Shown here piece by piece: positions 1-7,891 of a stretch of 64,000 nt of DNA. A program made the translations under genes and the position numbers. Positions within the stretch are counted from its first letter, which is position 1. Every line of letters begins with the position of its first letter. This DNA comes from Lachnospiraceae bacterium (GTDB lineage: Bacteria > Bacillota > Clostridia > Lachnospirales > Lachnospiraceae), in assembly GCA_030526245.1 (NCBI GenBank), contig JAUNDD010000007.1:1-64000 (forward strand), written 5' to 3'. Under the pieces are notes generated by a model. It was given only the letters and a program-made list of their open reading frames with translations. It did not search any database and was not told the DNA's origin.

Positions 1-1
1 C

Positions 2-604
2 AGGATCTTACAAAGTATCATCGAGAATCAGGGATATACTTTTGTGGAGTATAATGGGATTGCTGATTCTAAAGAAGTTCAGACTTTGATAGAATTATTA
101 GGAATAGAACAGAATATTTTGAGCAGCCAGTGCTTCATCTATCAGGACAATCATCATCGGTTGGTTTTTATTCATGAGGATCTTAGCGAAGAAGAACGGA
201 TGATTGTTTTGGCCCACGAAGAGGGTCACATTTGGAATAAGCATATGTGTGGAAACAGTTCTTCGTACGAAAATATTCTTCAGGAACATGAAGCCAACGA
301 ATTTGCTCACTATATATTAAAAACGGGGAAAACTAAAAAATGGATACGTCGGGTCATCCCTGCCATGATGGTATTGGCTTTGGGGGTGATGACCGTTGTG
401 TTTACTCGAGAAAGGCAACAGGCTGTTGTATATACAGATAGTCTGTTTGTGACGGATGCCGGCGAAAAATACCATCGAAAGGAATGTGTGTATGTCCGGG
501 ATCGGAAAGATGTTCACAAATTGACTCAAAAAGAGTACGAGTCTGAGCTTTATGAGGCCTGCGAGGTTTGTTTTCCGGATGATCAAGGAGGTGAAGCTGG
601 GTAG
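2..604 (+). CDS. ImmA/IrrE-type metallopeptidase-like membrane protein (5' end outside window)
   Basis: The frame is open to the left edge, and the upstream codons read like the usual start of this family (ILQSIIENQGYTFVEYN), so the true start lies outside the window. A GTG at 44 is only an internal candidate. The zinc-protease signature HEEGH sits in VLAHEEGHIWNKH, typical of IrrE/ImmA peptidases that cleave repressors. A membrane segment follows (AMMVLALGVMTVVFT). The C-terminus has a His/Cys pattern (YHRKEC ... EACEVC) like a small zinc-binding fold. Classic ImmA proteins lack this membrane anchor and tail. The gene ends 51 bases before the next start, so the two are probably cotranscribed. 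Substrate unknown. Confidence 0.75.
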   Translation, partial: RILQSIIENQGYTFVEYNGIADSKEVQTLIELLGIEQNILSSQCFIYQDNHHRLVFIHEDLSEEERMIVLAHEEGHIWNKHMCGNSSSYENILQEHEANEFAHYILKTGKTKKWIRRVIPAMMVLALGVMTVVFTRERQQAVVYTDSLFVTDAGEKYHRKECVYVRDRKDVHKLTQKEYESELYEACEVCFPDDQGGEAG

Positions 605-655
605 TCTTTGAAACAAATCAAACGTTATCAATATGATGGAAATGGAGAAAAGAAA

Positions 656-2200
656 ATGAAGTGTACGAAATGTGGAAATGAAATAGACGGAAATTCAAAA
701 TTCTGTCCGGAATGTGGCACAAAGATCGAAGTATCTCAGGAGAAAAAGACGATCCAGCTTAGGTGCAGGTCCTGCAATGGGGTGATGACAGCGGATGAAG
801 AAACACCGGTCCTTACCTGCAAATTCTGCGGTTCAAAGGAGCTGATGCAGGAGAGCGATGATGTCAAAATTCAGAGAATAAAGAGCAAGACATACAAAGA
901 AGTTGAACTCGAGAAGATGAAACACGAAGAGCGCAAAGAAATGCGTCAGGAGGAAAAGGAGAAGAACCAGGCACAGGAGAAAGAACTGAAAAAATTTAAA
1001 AAGAGCAAATTAAGCAAAATTGTTCTTGTACTCTTTTTCATCAGTTTGCTGGTGGCATGGAATTCTTTCTCAAATAAGAACTTTATCCTGGGTATCATAG
1101 CGGGTGCGCAAACAGCTTTGTTTGCTCTTTCCTGGCTGACTGGTATGCAGTTTGTCAGAAAAAAACGCCCAAACATTCATATCCTGTTTGCAGTTGGCGG
1201 AATTATTCTCATGTTTGTTTTCTTTAAGGTGAAAGGGGAAACCATCAGTGAGAGTGAAATGTATAACTGGCCAACCGGCGGAATGCTGACAGTTTTGCCG
1301 GAACCAAAATCAAAAGTGGGAGACATCATCGAATTTACGGATACGGTTTATCTGACTGTAAAACGGACATCGGCAGAGGAGTATGAGGCGTATCTTGAAA
1401 GCTGTATCGAAAAGGGCTTTACCATCGAGGCAGAGAGAGAGACAACAGATTATGCGGCATACAATGGAGAAGGATATAAGCTGGATCTGAGTTACAACAA
1501 GACTGGTGAGAGCATGCGAATTGAGCTGGAGGCGCCGCTGGCTGTGGAAGAGATTACCTGGCCGTCGAGTGAACTGGCAAATATGCTGCCGGTGCCGGAG
1601 GTAAGTATCGGGCAGATCAAGTACGATTCCTCTTCCAGCTTTATGATCTATGTGGGAAATACAAGTATTGACGAATTTAAGGCATATGTGGATGAATGCA
1701 TCAGCGCCGGATTTGACGTCGATTATCAACGGAGAGATACTTCTTACAGCGCAGATAATTCTTCCGGATATCATTTGAGTGTGGTGTATGAAGGTTTTGA
1801 TACGATTTATATCCGTATTGAAGCGCCTGAAGATAAGTCTGAAGAGGCAGATGATGGCGCTTCTAATGAGAATGGCTCGGATGAAGATGCAGAGGCTTCA
1901 AAGAACGAGGAGGCAAAGACAACGGAGACTGCTGCAGCATCGACAGGTGGCATCCGGCCTGAATTCAAAGAAGCCATGGACAGCTATGAAGCATTTTTTG
2001 ATGAGTATATTGAATTCATGGAAAGCTATGATGAAAACGATGCGGCGATGCTTCTGAAGTCGGCATCCATGCTTAGTCAGTATGCTAAGACGATGGACAA
2101 AATGGAAAAAATGGGCGAGGAGGAAATGAGCGCCGAGGAGACAGCATACTACATTGAAGTAACAGCCAGAATAAATCAGAAGTTGTTGGCTGTTCAGTAA
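656..2200 (+). CDS. Zinc-ribbon membrane protein with duplicated WP...LP domain and DUF6591-like C-terminus
   Basis: The start is the ATG at 656 because GGAG lies 8 bases upstream and the protein then begins with a zinc ribbon (MKCTKCGNEIDGNSKFCPEC). A TTG at 608 would be a longer alternative. A second CxxC pair (CRSCNG...CKFCG) follows, then a charged coiled-coil-like stretch and two or three membrane segments (about residues 125-195). Two similar extracellular units each begin with WP and a LP-P motif (NWPTGGMLTVLPEPKS, TWPSSELANMLPVPEV). An acidic linker leads to a helical C-terminal domain starting PEFKEAMDSYEAFFDEY. I associate that domain with DUF6591, from memory. The same domain ends the next gene. 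Function unknown; topology suggests a cell-surface sensor or scaffold. Confidence 0.75.
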   Translation: MKCTKCGNEIDGNSKFCPECGTKIEVSQEKKTIQLRCRSCNGVMTADEETPVLTCKFCGSKELMQESDDVKIQRIKSKTYKEVELEKMKHEERKEMRQEEKEKNQAQEKELKKFKKSKLSKIVLVLFFISLLVAWNSFSNKNFILGIIAGAQTALFALSWLTGMQFVRKKRPNIHILFAVGGIILMFVFFKVKGETISESEMYNWPTGGMLTVLPEPKSKVGDIIEFTDTVYLTVKRTSAEEYEAYLESCIEKGFTIEAERETTDYAAYNGEGYKLDLSYNKTGESMRIELEAPLAVEEITWPSSELANMLPVPEVSIGQIKYDSSSSFMIYVGNTSIDEFKAYVDECISAGFDVDYQRRDTSYSADNSSGYHLSVVYEGFDTIYIRIEAPEDKSEEADDGASNENGSDEDAEASKNEEAKTTETAAASTGGIRPEFKEAMDSYEAFFDEYIEFMESYDENDAAMLLKSASMLSQYAKTMDKMEKMGEEEMSAEETAYYIEVTARINQKLLAVQ

Positions 2201-2222
2201 TTATGAGGAGAGGAGGTTACTG

Positions 2223-4346
2223 ATGAAAAAGCAATTATTGTGTGCCGGAATGACAGCTGCAATTTGTGCGGGGATGGCATGGGAAGGTCTGGCATTTGAT
2301 GTGATGAGCATAGGTGCACATGGCGAACAGGTAATTCAACTTCAGACAGCATTGACTGAGCTTGGATATTTTGATGAAGCAGTGGATGGGTCTTTTGGGC
2401 TTGCAACGAAAACAGCTGTCAAAAGATTTCAGAGAGAAAATGAGCTGGATGCAAATGGTGATGTCGGGGCGGCTACGTATAAAAAACTGATGGTCACGGC
2501 AGGTATCCTGACGGAAGAAGAGTTGCAGGGGGAAGCAGCGGAGACTGAGATTGACGAAGATGGTTCTTTTGAAAACGCGGTGACCGGAAAAACCTTCTCA
2601 GATGATGACTTCACGTATGAGGAGTTGGAAAATGGAACCGTTCGCATCGTCGAATATCACGGAGCCGGGGGCGAAGTAAAGATTTCATCTCAGGTGGAAG
2701 GTAAAATCATTTCGGGGATTGGCAATGGTGTCTTTATGGACAACACGACGATCACAGCGATTGAAAACTGGGCTGATTTAAAATATTTGGGAAACGGCGC
2801 ATTCAAAGGATGTACAGGCCTTGAAGAAATCAGCATCCCGTCCAGTGTAGAAAATCTGGGTATATCCTGCTTTGAAGGGTGTACCTCGTTAAAAGAAGTG
2901 ACATTTTGGGCTAAGCTGGAAGTCATCCCGGATTACTGCTTTAAAAACTGCGTGGCATTAAAAGAAATCAGCATTTCCAGTGATAATAAGTACATTGGAG
3001 TGGGCGCATTTGAAAACTGCGCTGCATTAAAAGACGTAACATTTTGGGGCGGTGAGAACATTGGTACGGCTGCCTTCAGAAACTGTACTAAGCTGGATGA
3101 TGTCAGCATTTCAAGAGAAATTGAGTATATCGGTCCGGAGGCATTTGCGGGCTGTTCCGGCTTGAAGGATGTTACGTTTTGGGGAAAGGAATCAACGGAA
3201 GTTGTGGAAAATGCCTTTGAAGGGTGCCCCTATGAACTGGGCGGAGGTACAGTAATACCTGTTCCGGCGGGGTATCTCAGTCCCGAAGATGACAGTGAGG
3301 AATTGCTGGCGAAGACTGCTGCTGAGGCTGCAGCGGCTTCTATGGATGTGATTGCTGAATTGAGCGAAGCGAAAAGCCTGGAGGATATCTGTGCATTCAT
3401 TAAGAAGAATGGAGAGGTACTTGGTGGGGACATTGAAACAAAAAGTGCCGATCTGCTGCTGACGATCGATTCATATGCGAGTTATCGAGATAATGAACAG
3501 AACGTACAGGAATTTTTTGCTGCAAGGGAGGCGGATGCACAGGCGTTCTATGATCTGATCAAAGAAAGTGCGGTCGCATATTATCAAATGCTGATCGATA
3601 CAACCGAAATAGATGATTATAATGCCTGGGATGATGGACTTTCTGAATTCTATGATGCATGGGATGAAGCAATGACGGATTACTATGATGCCTGGGATGG
3701 CGCTTATTCGGATCTCTATGAAGGGTTTGATACGGTGATCTCAGAAGGGTATAATATTGCGGATTATTCGGAGGCGTCGGATACATGGTCCTCAATGTAT
3801 AGCATGTATTCAGACAGCTGGAGCAGTATGTATTCATCCTATTCAAACAACTGGAGTTATGTCTATACTCTTCATAGCGAAATCTTTAGTGGTGTAAGCA
3901 ATGGAAACATTGATTTAGCTGCGGCAATGGAAACAGCTGAAGAGGAACTGAAGGAGAAGGATCCTGAAAGTGAGGAGCAGGACAGTTCCTCTGTGGCGGA
4001 AGACAGCGCAAATTCGGAAGAAAAACAGACTTCGGAAGATGCTTCGGCTGAGGAGAACGAAGCCGCTGATGCGGATGGTTCATCTACGGCAGGTGTATCA
4101 CAGGAATTCAAGGAAGCCATGGACAGCTACGAAGCTTTCTTTGATGAGTATGTAGCTGCTGTAAAAAAGATGGAAGAGTCTCCGGATGATATGAGTGTTC
4201 TTGTTGAGGTAAACAGCTACATGGAAAAATATAATGATACCATGGAAAAGTTTGAGGAACTGGAAGACAGTGATATGAGTGAAGAGGAAAGAGCCTACTA
4301 TTTGGAGGTGCAACTTCGAATAACAGAGAAACTTCTTGCTGAGTGA
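2223..4346 (+). CDS. Secreted peptidoglycan-binding, BspA-type leucine-rich-repeat protein
   Basis: AGGAGG at about 2212 precedes the ATG. A signal peptide (MKKQLLCAGMTAAICAGMAWEGLAF) is followed by a peptidoglycan-binding module (GAHGEQVIQLQTALTELGYF...GLATKTAVKRFQ). BspA-like leucine-rich repeats follow at about residues 140-340, with units such as GAFKGCTGLEEISIPSSV. Next come Ala-rich helices and a Tyr/Asp/Trp-rich repeat block (YDAWD units, then SMYSMYSDSWSSMYSSYS) at about 460-550. An acidic Ser/Glu linker leads to the C-terminal helical domain shared with the preceding gene (EFKEAMDSYEAFFDEY). It is probably anchored in or on the wall and may interact with the upstream membrane protein. 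No enzymatic motif is seen. Confidence 0.8.
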   Translation: MKKQLLCAGMTAAICAGMAWEGLAFDVMSIGAHGEQVIQLQTALTELGYFDEAVDGSFGLATKTAVKRFQRENELDANGDVGAATYKKLMVTAGILTEEELQGEAAETEIDEDGSFENAVTGKTFSDDDFTYEELENGTVRIVEYHGAGGEVKISSQVEGKIISGIGNGVFMDNTTITAIENWADLKYLGNGAFKGCTGLEEISIPSSVENLGISCFEGCTSLKEVTFWAKLEVIPDYCFKNCVALKEISISSDNKYIGVGAFENCAALKDVTFWGGENIGTAAFRNCTKLDDVSISREIEYIGPEAFAGCSGLKDVTFWGKESTEVVENAFEGCPYELGGGTVIPVPAGYLSPEDDSEELLAKTAAEAAAASMDVIAELSEAKSLEDICAFIKKNGEVLGGDIETKSADLLLTIDSYASYRDNEQNVQEFFAAREADAQAFYDLIKESAVAYYQMLIDTTEIDDYNAWDDGLSEFYDAWDEAMTDYYDAWDGAYSDLYEGFDTVISEGYNIADYSEASDTWSSMYSMYSDSWSSMYSSYSNNWSYVYTLHSEIFSGVSNGNIDLAAAMETAEEELKEKDPESEEQDSSSVAEDSANSEEKQTSEDASAEENEAADADGSSTAGVSQEFKEAMDSYEAFFDEYVAAVKKMEESPDDMSVLVEVNSYMEKYNDTMEKFEELEDSDMSEEERAYYLEVQLRITEKLLAE

Positions 4347-4417
4347 TTGGTTGAAATTTCATATCAAATTCTTTCGGGACAGGAGCTACATATACCGGAT
4401 GATCACAATATTGAGAG

Positions 4418-4451
4418 CCCTCTTGACGGAGAAATCCGTCAGGGGGTTTTT
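4418..4451 (+). terminator. Rho-independent terminator of the 5' surface-protein cluster
   Basis: Stem TGACGGA / TCCGTCA with GAAA tetraloop is extended by CCCTCT pairing with the G-run, followed by TTTTT. It ends the transcript that carries the three leftmost genes. Confidence 0.85.
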
Positions 4452-4515
4452 GTATATCCAGACCGCTTCAATGTGGCAGCGCGTAAACACGTTAACAGAA
4501 AAGAAAAAAGTTGCA

Positions 4516-4561
4516 TTTACCCCTTGACGCAGGGGGTAAATAATGGTAAAACATAGTTACC
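4516..4561 (+). promoter_or_regulatory. Sulfur operon promoter with two overlapping inverted-repeat operators
   Basis: A -35 box TTGACG (4524-4529) and -10 box TAAAAC (4547-4552) are 17 bases apart. The -35 lies between the arms of a perfect 8-bp inverted repeat, TTTACCCC-N9-GGGGTAAA (4516-4540). A second one, GGTAA-N7-TTACC (4545-4561), covers the -10 and start point. Seen in sequence: the boxes and repeats. Inferred: these are binding sites for the Rrf2 regulator encoded at the end of the operon, giving autoregulated repression. Confidence 0.7.
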
Positions 4562-4587
4562 TACCAACGAAGGGGGCAAAAAGAAAG

Positions 4588-4665
4588 ATGAGTTTTAGAA
4601 TAGTAAAAGAGCTGAGAGAAAATTTCCGTTTCGGACGAATGTGCAGGGCGACGGATCGATGTTGA
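4588..4665 (+). CDS. 25-residue leader peptide ending in cysteine codons, upstream of cysteine/homocysteine genes
   Basis: An ATG 11 bases after an AGGGGG ribosome binding site opens a 25-codon frame. It reads MSFRIVKELR, then ENFRFGRMCRATDRC, then a stop. It is Arg-rich and has two Cys codons near its end, the last one immediately before the stop. It lies just downstream of the predicted transcription start and about 155 bases before the sulfhydrylase gene. Cysteine-responsive leader peptides upstream of sulfur genes are known in other bacteria, so an attenuation role is plausible. A small hairpin (4703-4718) follows, but no clear terminator is visible, so the mechanism would more likely be translational. 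Confidence 0.5.
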   Translation: MSFRIVKELRENFRFGRMCRATDRC

Positions 4666-4820
4666 TACACGAAGCAGTTCCGGTTTGCAGACAGAAAAGA
4701 AAGCCTGACAGGACAGGCGAAGACGCAGCGGTATGAACCAGAAAAAAGAAAAGGGTCAGCCGGATGGTCTTAAAGCAGATGGAAACACATACACATTACG
4801 AAAGAAGAGGAGAAAATATC

Positions 4821-6101
4821 ATGGCTAATTATAGATTTGAAACCTTACAGTTACACGTTGGACAGGAGCAGCCGGATCCGGTTACCGGAGCAAGAGCCGT
4901 GCCGATCTACCAGACCACATCCTATGTGTTCGATAATTCGGCTCATGCGGCCGCTCGTTTCGGCCTGACCGATGCCGGTAATATCTACGGTCGTCTGACC
5001 AACTCCACCCAGGACGTGTTTGAAAAACGAATTGCAGCGCTGGAGGGCGGCATTGCCGCACTGGCAACCGCTTCGGGTGCCGCAGCGATCACCTATACCA
5101 TCCAGGCACTGGCACAGGCCGGTGACCATATTGTAGCTCAGAAGACGATCTACGGCGGATCCTACAATCTGCTGGCACATACCCTGAAGCAGTTCGGCGT
5201 AAGCACTACCTTCGTAGATGCACACGATCTGAAGGAAGTGGAAGCTGCGATCCAGGATAACACCAAGGCAATCTATCTGGAGACCCTCGGCAATCCGAAC
5301 AGTGACATTCCGGATATCGATGCGGTGGCAGCCATTGCACATGCACACAATATCCCGCTGGTCATCGACAACACCTTCGGAACACCGTATCTGATCCGTC
5401 CTATCGAACACGGTGCAGACATCGTGGTCCATTCGGCAACCAAGTTTATCGGTGGACATGGAACGACACTGGGCGGCATTATCGTAGACTCCGGTAAGTT
5501 CGACTGGAGAGCAAGCGGCAAGCATAAAGCCATCGCAGATCCGAACCCGGGTTATCATGGCGTATCCTTCGTGGATGCAGCCGGTCCGGCCGCATTCGTG
5601 ACCTATATCCGTGCGGTACTTCTTCGTGACACCGGTGCAACGATCTCGCCCTTCAATGCATTCCTGCTTCTGCAGGGAACCGAGACCTTGTCTCTGAGAC
5701 TGGACAGACATGTGGAAAACACCAAGAAGGTAGTTGAGTTCCTGTCCAAGCATCCGCTGGTGGAAAAGGTGAACCATCCGTCCCTTCCGGAGCATCCGCA
5801 GCATGATCTGTATGAGAAGTATTTCCCGCAGGGCGGCGCATCGATCTTTACCTTTGAGATCAAGGGAGGCCAGGAAGAGGCTCATCGCTTCATCGACAAC
5901 CTGGAGATCTTTTCCCTGCTGGCTAACGTGGCCGATGTGAAATCTCTGGTGATTCATCCGGCAACCACGACCCATTCCCAGCTGTCTGAGGAAGAGTTGG
6001 CTGAACAGAACATCAAGCAGAATACCATCCGCCTTTCCATCGGAACCGAGCACATCGATGATATTCTGGCAGATCTTGAGAAGGGTTTCGCAGCTGTCTA
6101 G
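4821..6101 (+). CDS. metY: O-acetylhomoserine sulfhydrylase (aminocarboxypropyltransferase)
   Basis: This PLP enzyme makes homocysteine from O-acetylhomoserine and sulfide, the direct sulfhydrylation route to methionine. The start is the ATG at 4821 behind AAGAGGAG; a longer frame from 4764 lacks a site. The 426 residues match the usual length. The N-terminus (FETLQLHVGQEQPDPVTGARAVPIYQTTSY) is typical of the MetY branch rather than MetB/MetC. The PLP lysine is Lys208 in HSATKFIGGHG, with YGGSYNLL and TLGNPNSD in the expected places. The cytoplasmic enzyme is first in an operon with cysK and an Rrf2 regulator, so both sulfide-fixing reactions share one control region. Confidence 0.93.
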   Translation: MANYRFETLQLHVGQEQPDPVTGARAVPIYQTTSYVFDNSAHAAARFGLTDAGNIYGRLTNSTQDVFEKRIAALEGGIAALATASGAAAITYTIQALAQAGDHIVAQKTIYGGSYNLLAHTLKQFGVSTTFVDAHDLKEVEAAIQDNTKAIYLETLGNPNSDIPDIDAVAAIAHAHNIPLVIDNTFGTPYLIRPIEHGADIVVHSATKFIGGHGTTLGGIIVDSGKFDWRASGKHKAIADPNPGYHGVSFVDAAGPAAFVTYIRAVLLRDTGATISPFNAFLLLQGTETLSLRLDRHVENTKKVVEFLSKHPLVEKVNHPSLPEHPQHDLYEKYFPQGGASIFTFEIKGGQEEAHRFIDNLEIFSLLANVADVKSLVIHPATTTHSQLSEEELAEQNIKQNTIRLSIGTEHIDDILADLEKGFAAV

Positions 6102-6109
6102 AAACGTGC

Positions 6110-6124
6110 TTTTGACACTTTAAT
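6110..6124 (+). repeat. Short copy of TTTTGACACTTTAAT repeat
   Basis: The 15-base word occurs between metY and cysK and recurs at 9620-9634 and 54852-54866 and, inverted, within 54654-54691. It may be a fragment of the third dispersed repeat family. Confidence 0.5.
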
Positions 6125-6164
6125 TAAGGATACGTATTTATAAGAAGGATAAAGGAGAATTATC

Positions 6165-7097
6165 ATGGCTAAGATCTACACTTCAGCCGACCAGCTGATC
6201 GGACATACCCCGCTGCTTGAACTGTCACACATCGAAAAGGCCAACGACCTGCAGGCAAAAATCTATGCCAAGCTGGAATACTTTAATCCGGCCGGTTCTG
6301 TGAAGGATCGTATTGCCAAGGCTATGCTGGATGAGGCAGAAAAGGCCGGCAAGCTGACAGCAGACTCTACCATCATCGAGCCCACCAGCGGTAATACCGG
6401 TATCGGTCTGGCTTCTGTGGCAGCGGCCCGCGGCTATAAGATCATCATCGTGATGCCGGATACCATGAGTGTGGAGCGTCGCCAGCTGATGAAGGCTTAT
6501 GGTGCTGAGCTGGTTCTGACAGAGGGAGCCAAGGGAATGAAGGGAGCGATTGCGAAGGCAGAGGAGCTGGCTGCGGAGATCCCGAACAGCTTTATCCCGT
6601 CTCAGTTCACCAATCCGGCTAACCCGAAGGCTCATGTTTCCACCACCGGACCGGAGATCTACGAGGATCTGGACGGACAGGTAGATATCTTTGTAGCCGG
6701 TGTTGGTACCGGCGGAACCGTCACCGGTGTAGGTGAGTACTTAAAGAGCAAGAACCCGGATGTTAAGGTGGTTGCGGTTGAGCCGGAGAGCTCCGCTGTT
6801 CTGTCCACCGGTGTGGCAGGTCCTCACAAGATTCAGGGTATCGGTGCCGGTTTTGTACCGGAGGTCCTGAACACACAGATCTACGATGAGATCATTCCGG
6901 TCTCCAATGAAAATGCCTTTGCTACCGGCAAGCTGATCGGCAGAAGTGAAGGTGTGCTGGTTGGTATCTCTTCCGGTGCAGCAGCCTATGCAGCGATTCA
7001 GCTGGCTAAACGTCCGGAGAACGCAGGCAAGAATATCGTAGTTCTGTTGCCGGATACCGGAGATCGCTATCTGTCTACCCCGCTGTTCGCGGACTGA
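6165..7097 (+). CDS. cysK: Cysteine synthase A (O-acetylserine sulfhydrylase)
   Basis: It forms cysteine from O-acetylserine and sulfide with PLP, in the cytoplasm. The PLP lysine is Lys47 in [11 protein letters not shown]. The substrate loop TSGNTG is at residues 74-79 and the phosphate-binding GTGGTVTG near 181-188. The length of 310 residues is normal, and AAAGGAG lies before the ATG. It sits 63 bases after metY and 18 before the Rrf2 gene, so it is the middle gene of a three-gene sulfur operon. No serine acetyltransferase gene is nearby. Confidence 0.95.
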   Translation: MAKIYTSADQLIGHTPLLELSHIEKANDLQAKIYAKLEYFNPAGSVKDRIAKAMLDEAEKAGKLTADSTIIEPTSGNTGIGLASVAAARGYKIIIVMPDTMSVERRQLMKAYGAELVLTEGAKGMKGAIAKAEELAAEIPNSFIPSQFTNPANPKAHVSTTGPEIYEDLDGQVDIFVAGVGTGGTVTGVGEYLKSKNPDVKVVAVEPESSAVLSTGVAGPHKIQGIGAGFVPEVLNTQIYDEIIPVSNENAFATGKLIGRSEGVLVGISSGAAAYAAIQLAKRPENAGKNIVVLLPDTGDRYLSTPLFAD

Positions 7098-7115
7098 TGC
7101 AGAGGAGGCGATAAC

Positions 7116-7538
7116 GTGAAGATTTCTACCAGAGGCAGATATGCCCTGCGAATCATGATCGATCTGGCGGAGCATACCGGTGAAAAAGAGTATATCGCCA
7201 TGAAGGATATTTCCCAGAGGCAGGAGCTGTCCCTGAAGTATGTCGAAAAGATCCTGCCGCAGCTGGTAAAGGGAAATCTGATCGTAGGTCAGCATGGTAA
7301 GGGAGGCGGCTACAAGCTGCTTCGAAAGCCGGAGGAATATCCGGTGGGTGAGATACTCCGACTGACGGAAGGAGATCTGGCCCCGGTGGCCTGTCTGGAA
7401 TGCGGTGCGGAAGAATGTAATCGCCGGGAATCCTGCCGGACCATCGATATGTGGGAAAAGCTGTACGATATGATCGAAAAGTATTTCGACAGTATCACGG
7501 TGGCTGATCTGATGAACAATACACAGTTGATCGAGTAG
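7116..7538 (+). CDS. Rrf2 family transcriptional regulator (CymR/IscR-like) with four-cysteine cluster
   Basis: A GTG start behind AGGAGG gives a 140-residue winged-helix repressor. The N-terminus MKISTRGRYALRIMIDLA and the recognition region SLKYVEKILPQLVKGNLI are classic Rrf2. After the wing (GKGGGYKL) there is a Cys cluster at residues 93, 96, 101 and 107 (ACLECGAEECNRRESC). IscR uses three Cys here for an Fe-S cluster, whereas the sulfur regulator CymR of Bacillus lacks such a cluster. It closes the metY-cysK operon and probably controls it through the inverted repeats at 4516-4561. Whether it senses Fe-S status, cysteine or a CysK complex cannot be told from sequence. Confidence 0.9.
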   Translation: MKISTRGRYALRIMIDLAEHTGEKEYIAMKDISQRQELSLKYVEKILPQLVKGNLIVGQHGKGGGYKLLRKPEEYPVGEILRLTEGDLAPVACLECGAEECNRRESCRTIDMWEKLYDMIEKYFDSITVADLMNNTQLIE

Positions 7539-7555
7539 AATAAATGACAAAAACG

Positions 7556-7584
7556 AAAACCCTGGCGGATCTGCCAGGGTTTTT
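7556..7584 (+). terminator. Terminator of the sulfur operon
   Basis: CCCTGGC / GCCAGGG stem with a six-base loop, followed by TTTTT, 18 bases after the Rrf2 stop codon. Confidence 0.9.
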
Positions 7585-7589
7585 GCGTC

Positions 7590-7665
7590 GACCCGACATA
7601 AAATCGAGCAAAGTCCGGACAACCGCTGCGAAGCGGTCAACGTGCAGAGTACGCTTTGTCTGTAC
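7590..7665 (+). repeat. Intergenic repeat family 2, copy 1
   Basis: ACCCGACATAAAATCGAGC, then GTCCGGACAACCGC and a small GCGAAGC hairpin. It resembles segments at 9655-9730, 29881-29950 and 58523-58572. Each copy begins with a CCCGAtaTAAAATCGGG-like hairpin and continues with TCCGGAC and a CCGC...GCGG hairpin. It lies between a terminator and the next promoter, so it is not coding. Confidence 0.6.
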
Positions 7666-7733
7666 CGATGCGCTGCGATTTGTATTCTTTTTTCATCCGT
7701 TAAAAAACAGGTGTGCATCGGCTCAAAATTTGT

Positions 7734-7739
7734 TATAAT
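7734..7739 (+). promoter_or_regulatory. -10 box before the diguanylate cyclase gene
   Basis: A perfect TATAAT in the context TTTGTTATAATC. No good -35 is visible at the normal distance (TGTGCA at 16 bases), so it may need an activator or be weak. The resulting leader would be about 145 bases. Confidence 0.5.
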
Positions 7740-7891
7740 CATTGGACTACATAAGTGACATTACAGAGAAGACGGGGACGATGCCGGCATGGAGCAGATG
7801 AGTTTTGCCGATGAATGCCGAGGCTATCATTTTTGTCATAGGAAGAAGGCGCTCTGCAAAACGATTCCGGCAGACATAAAGGAGTTAAATC

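Noticed and set aside
4851..6053. A 400-codon frame antisense to metY
   Set aside because: Shadow of a high-GC third-codon gene; no start signal or domain.
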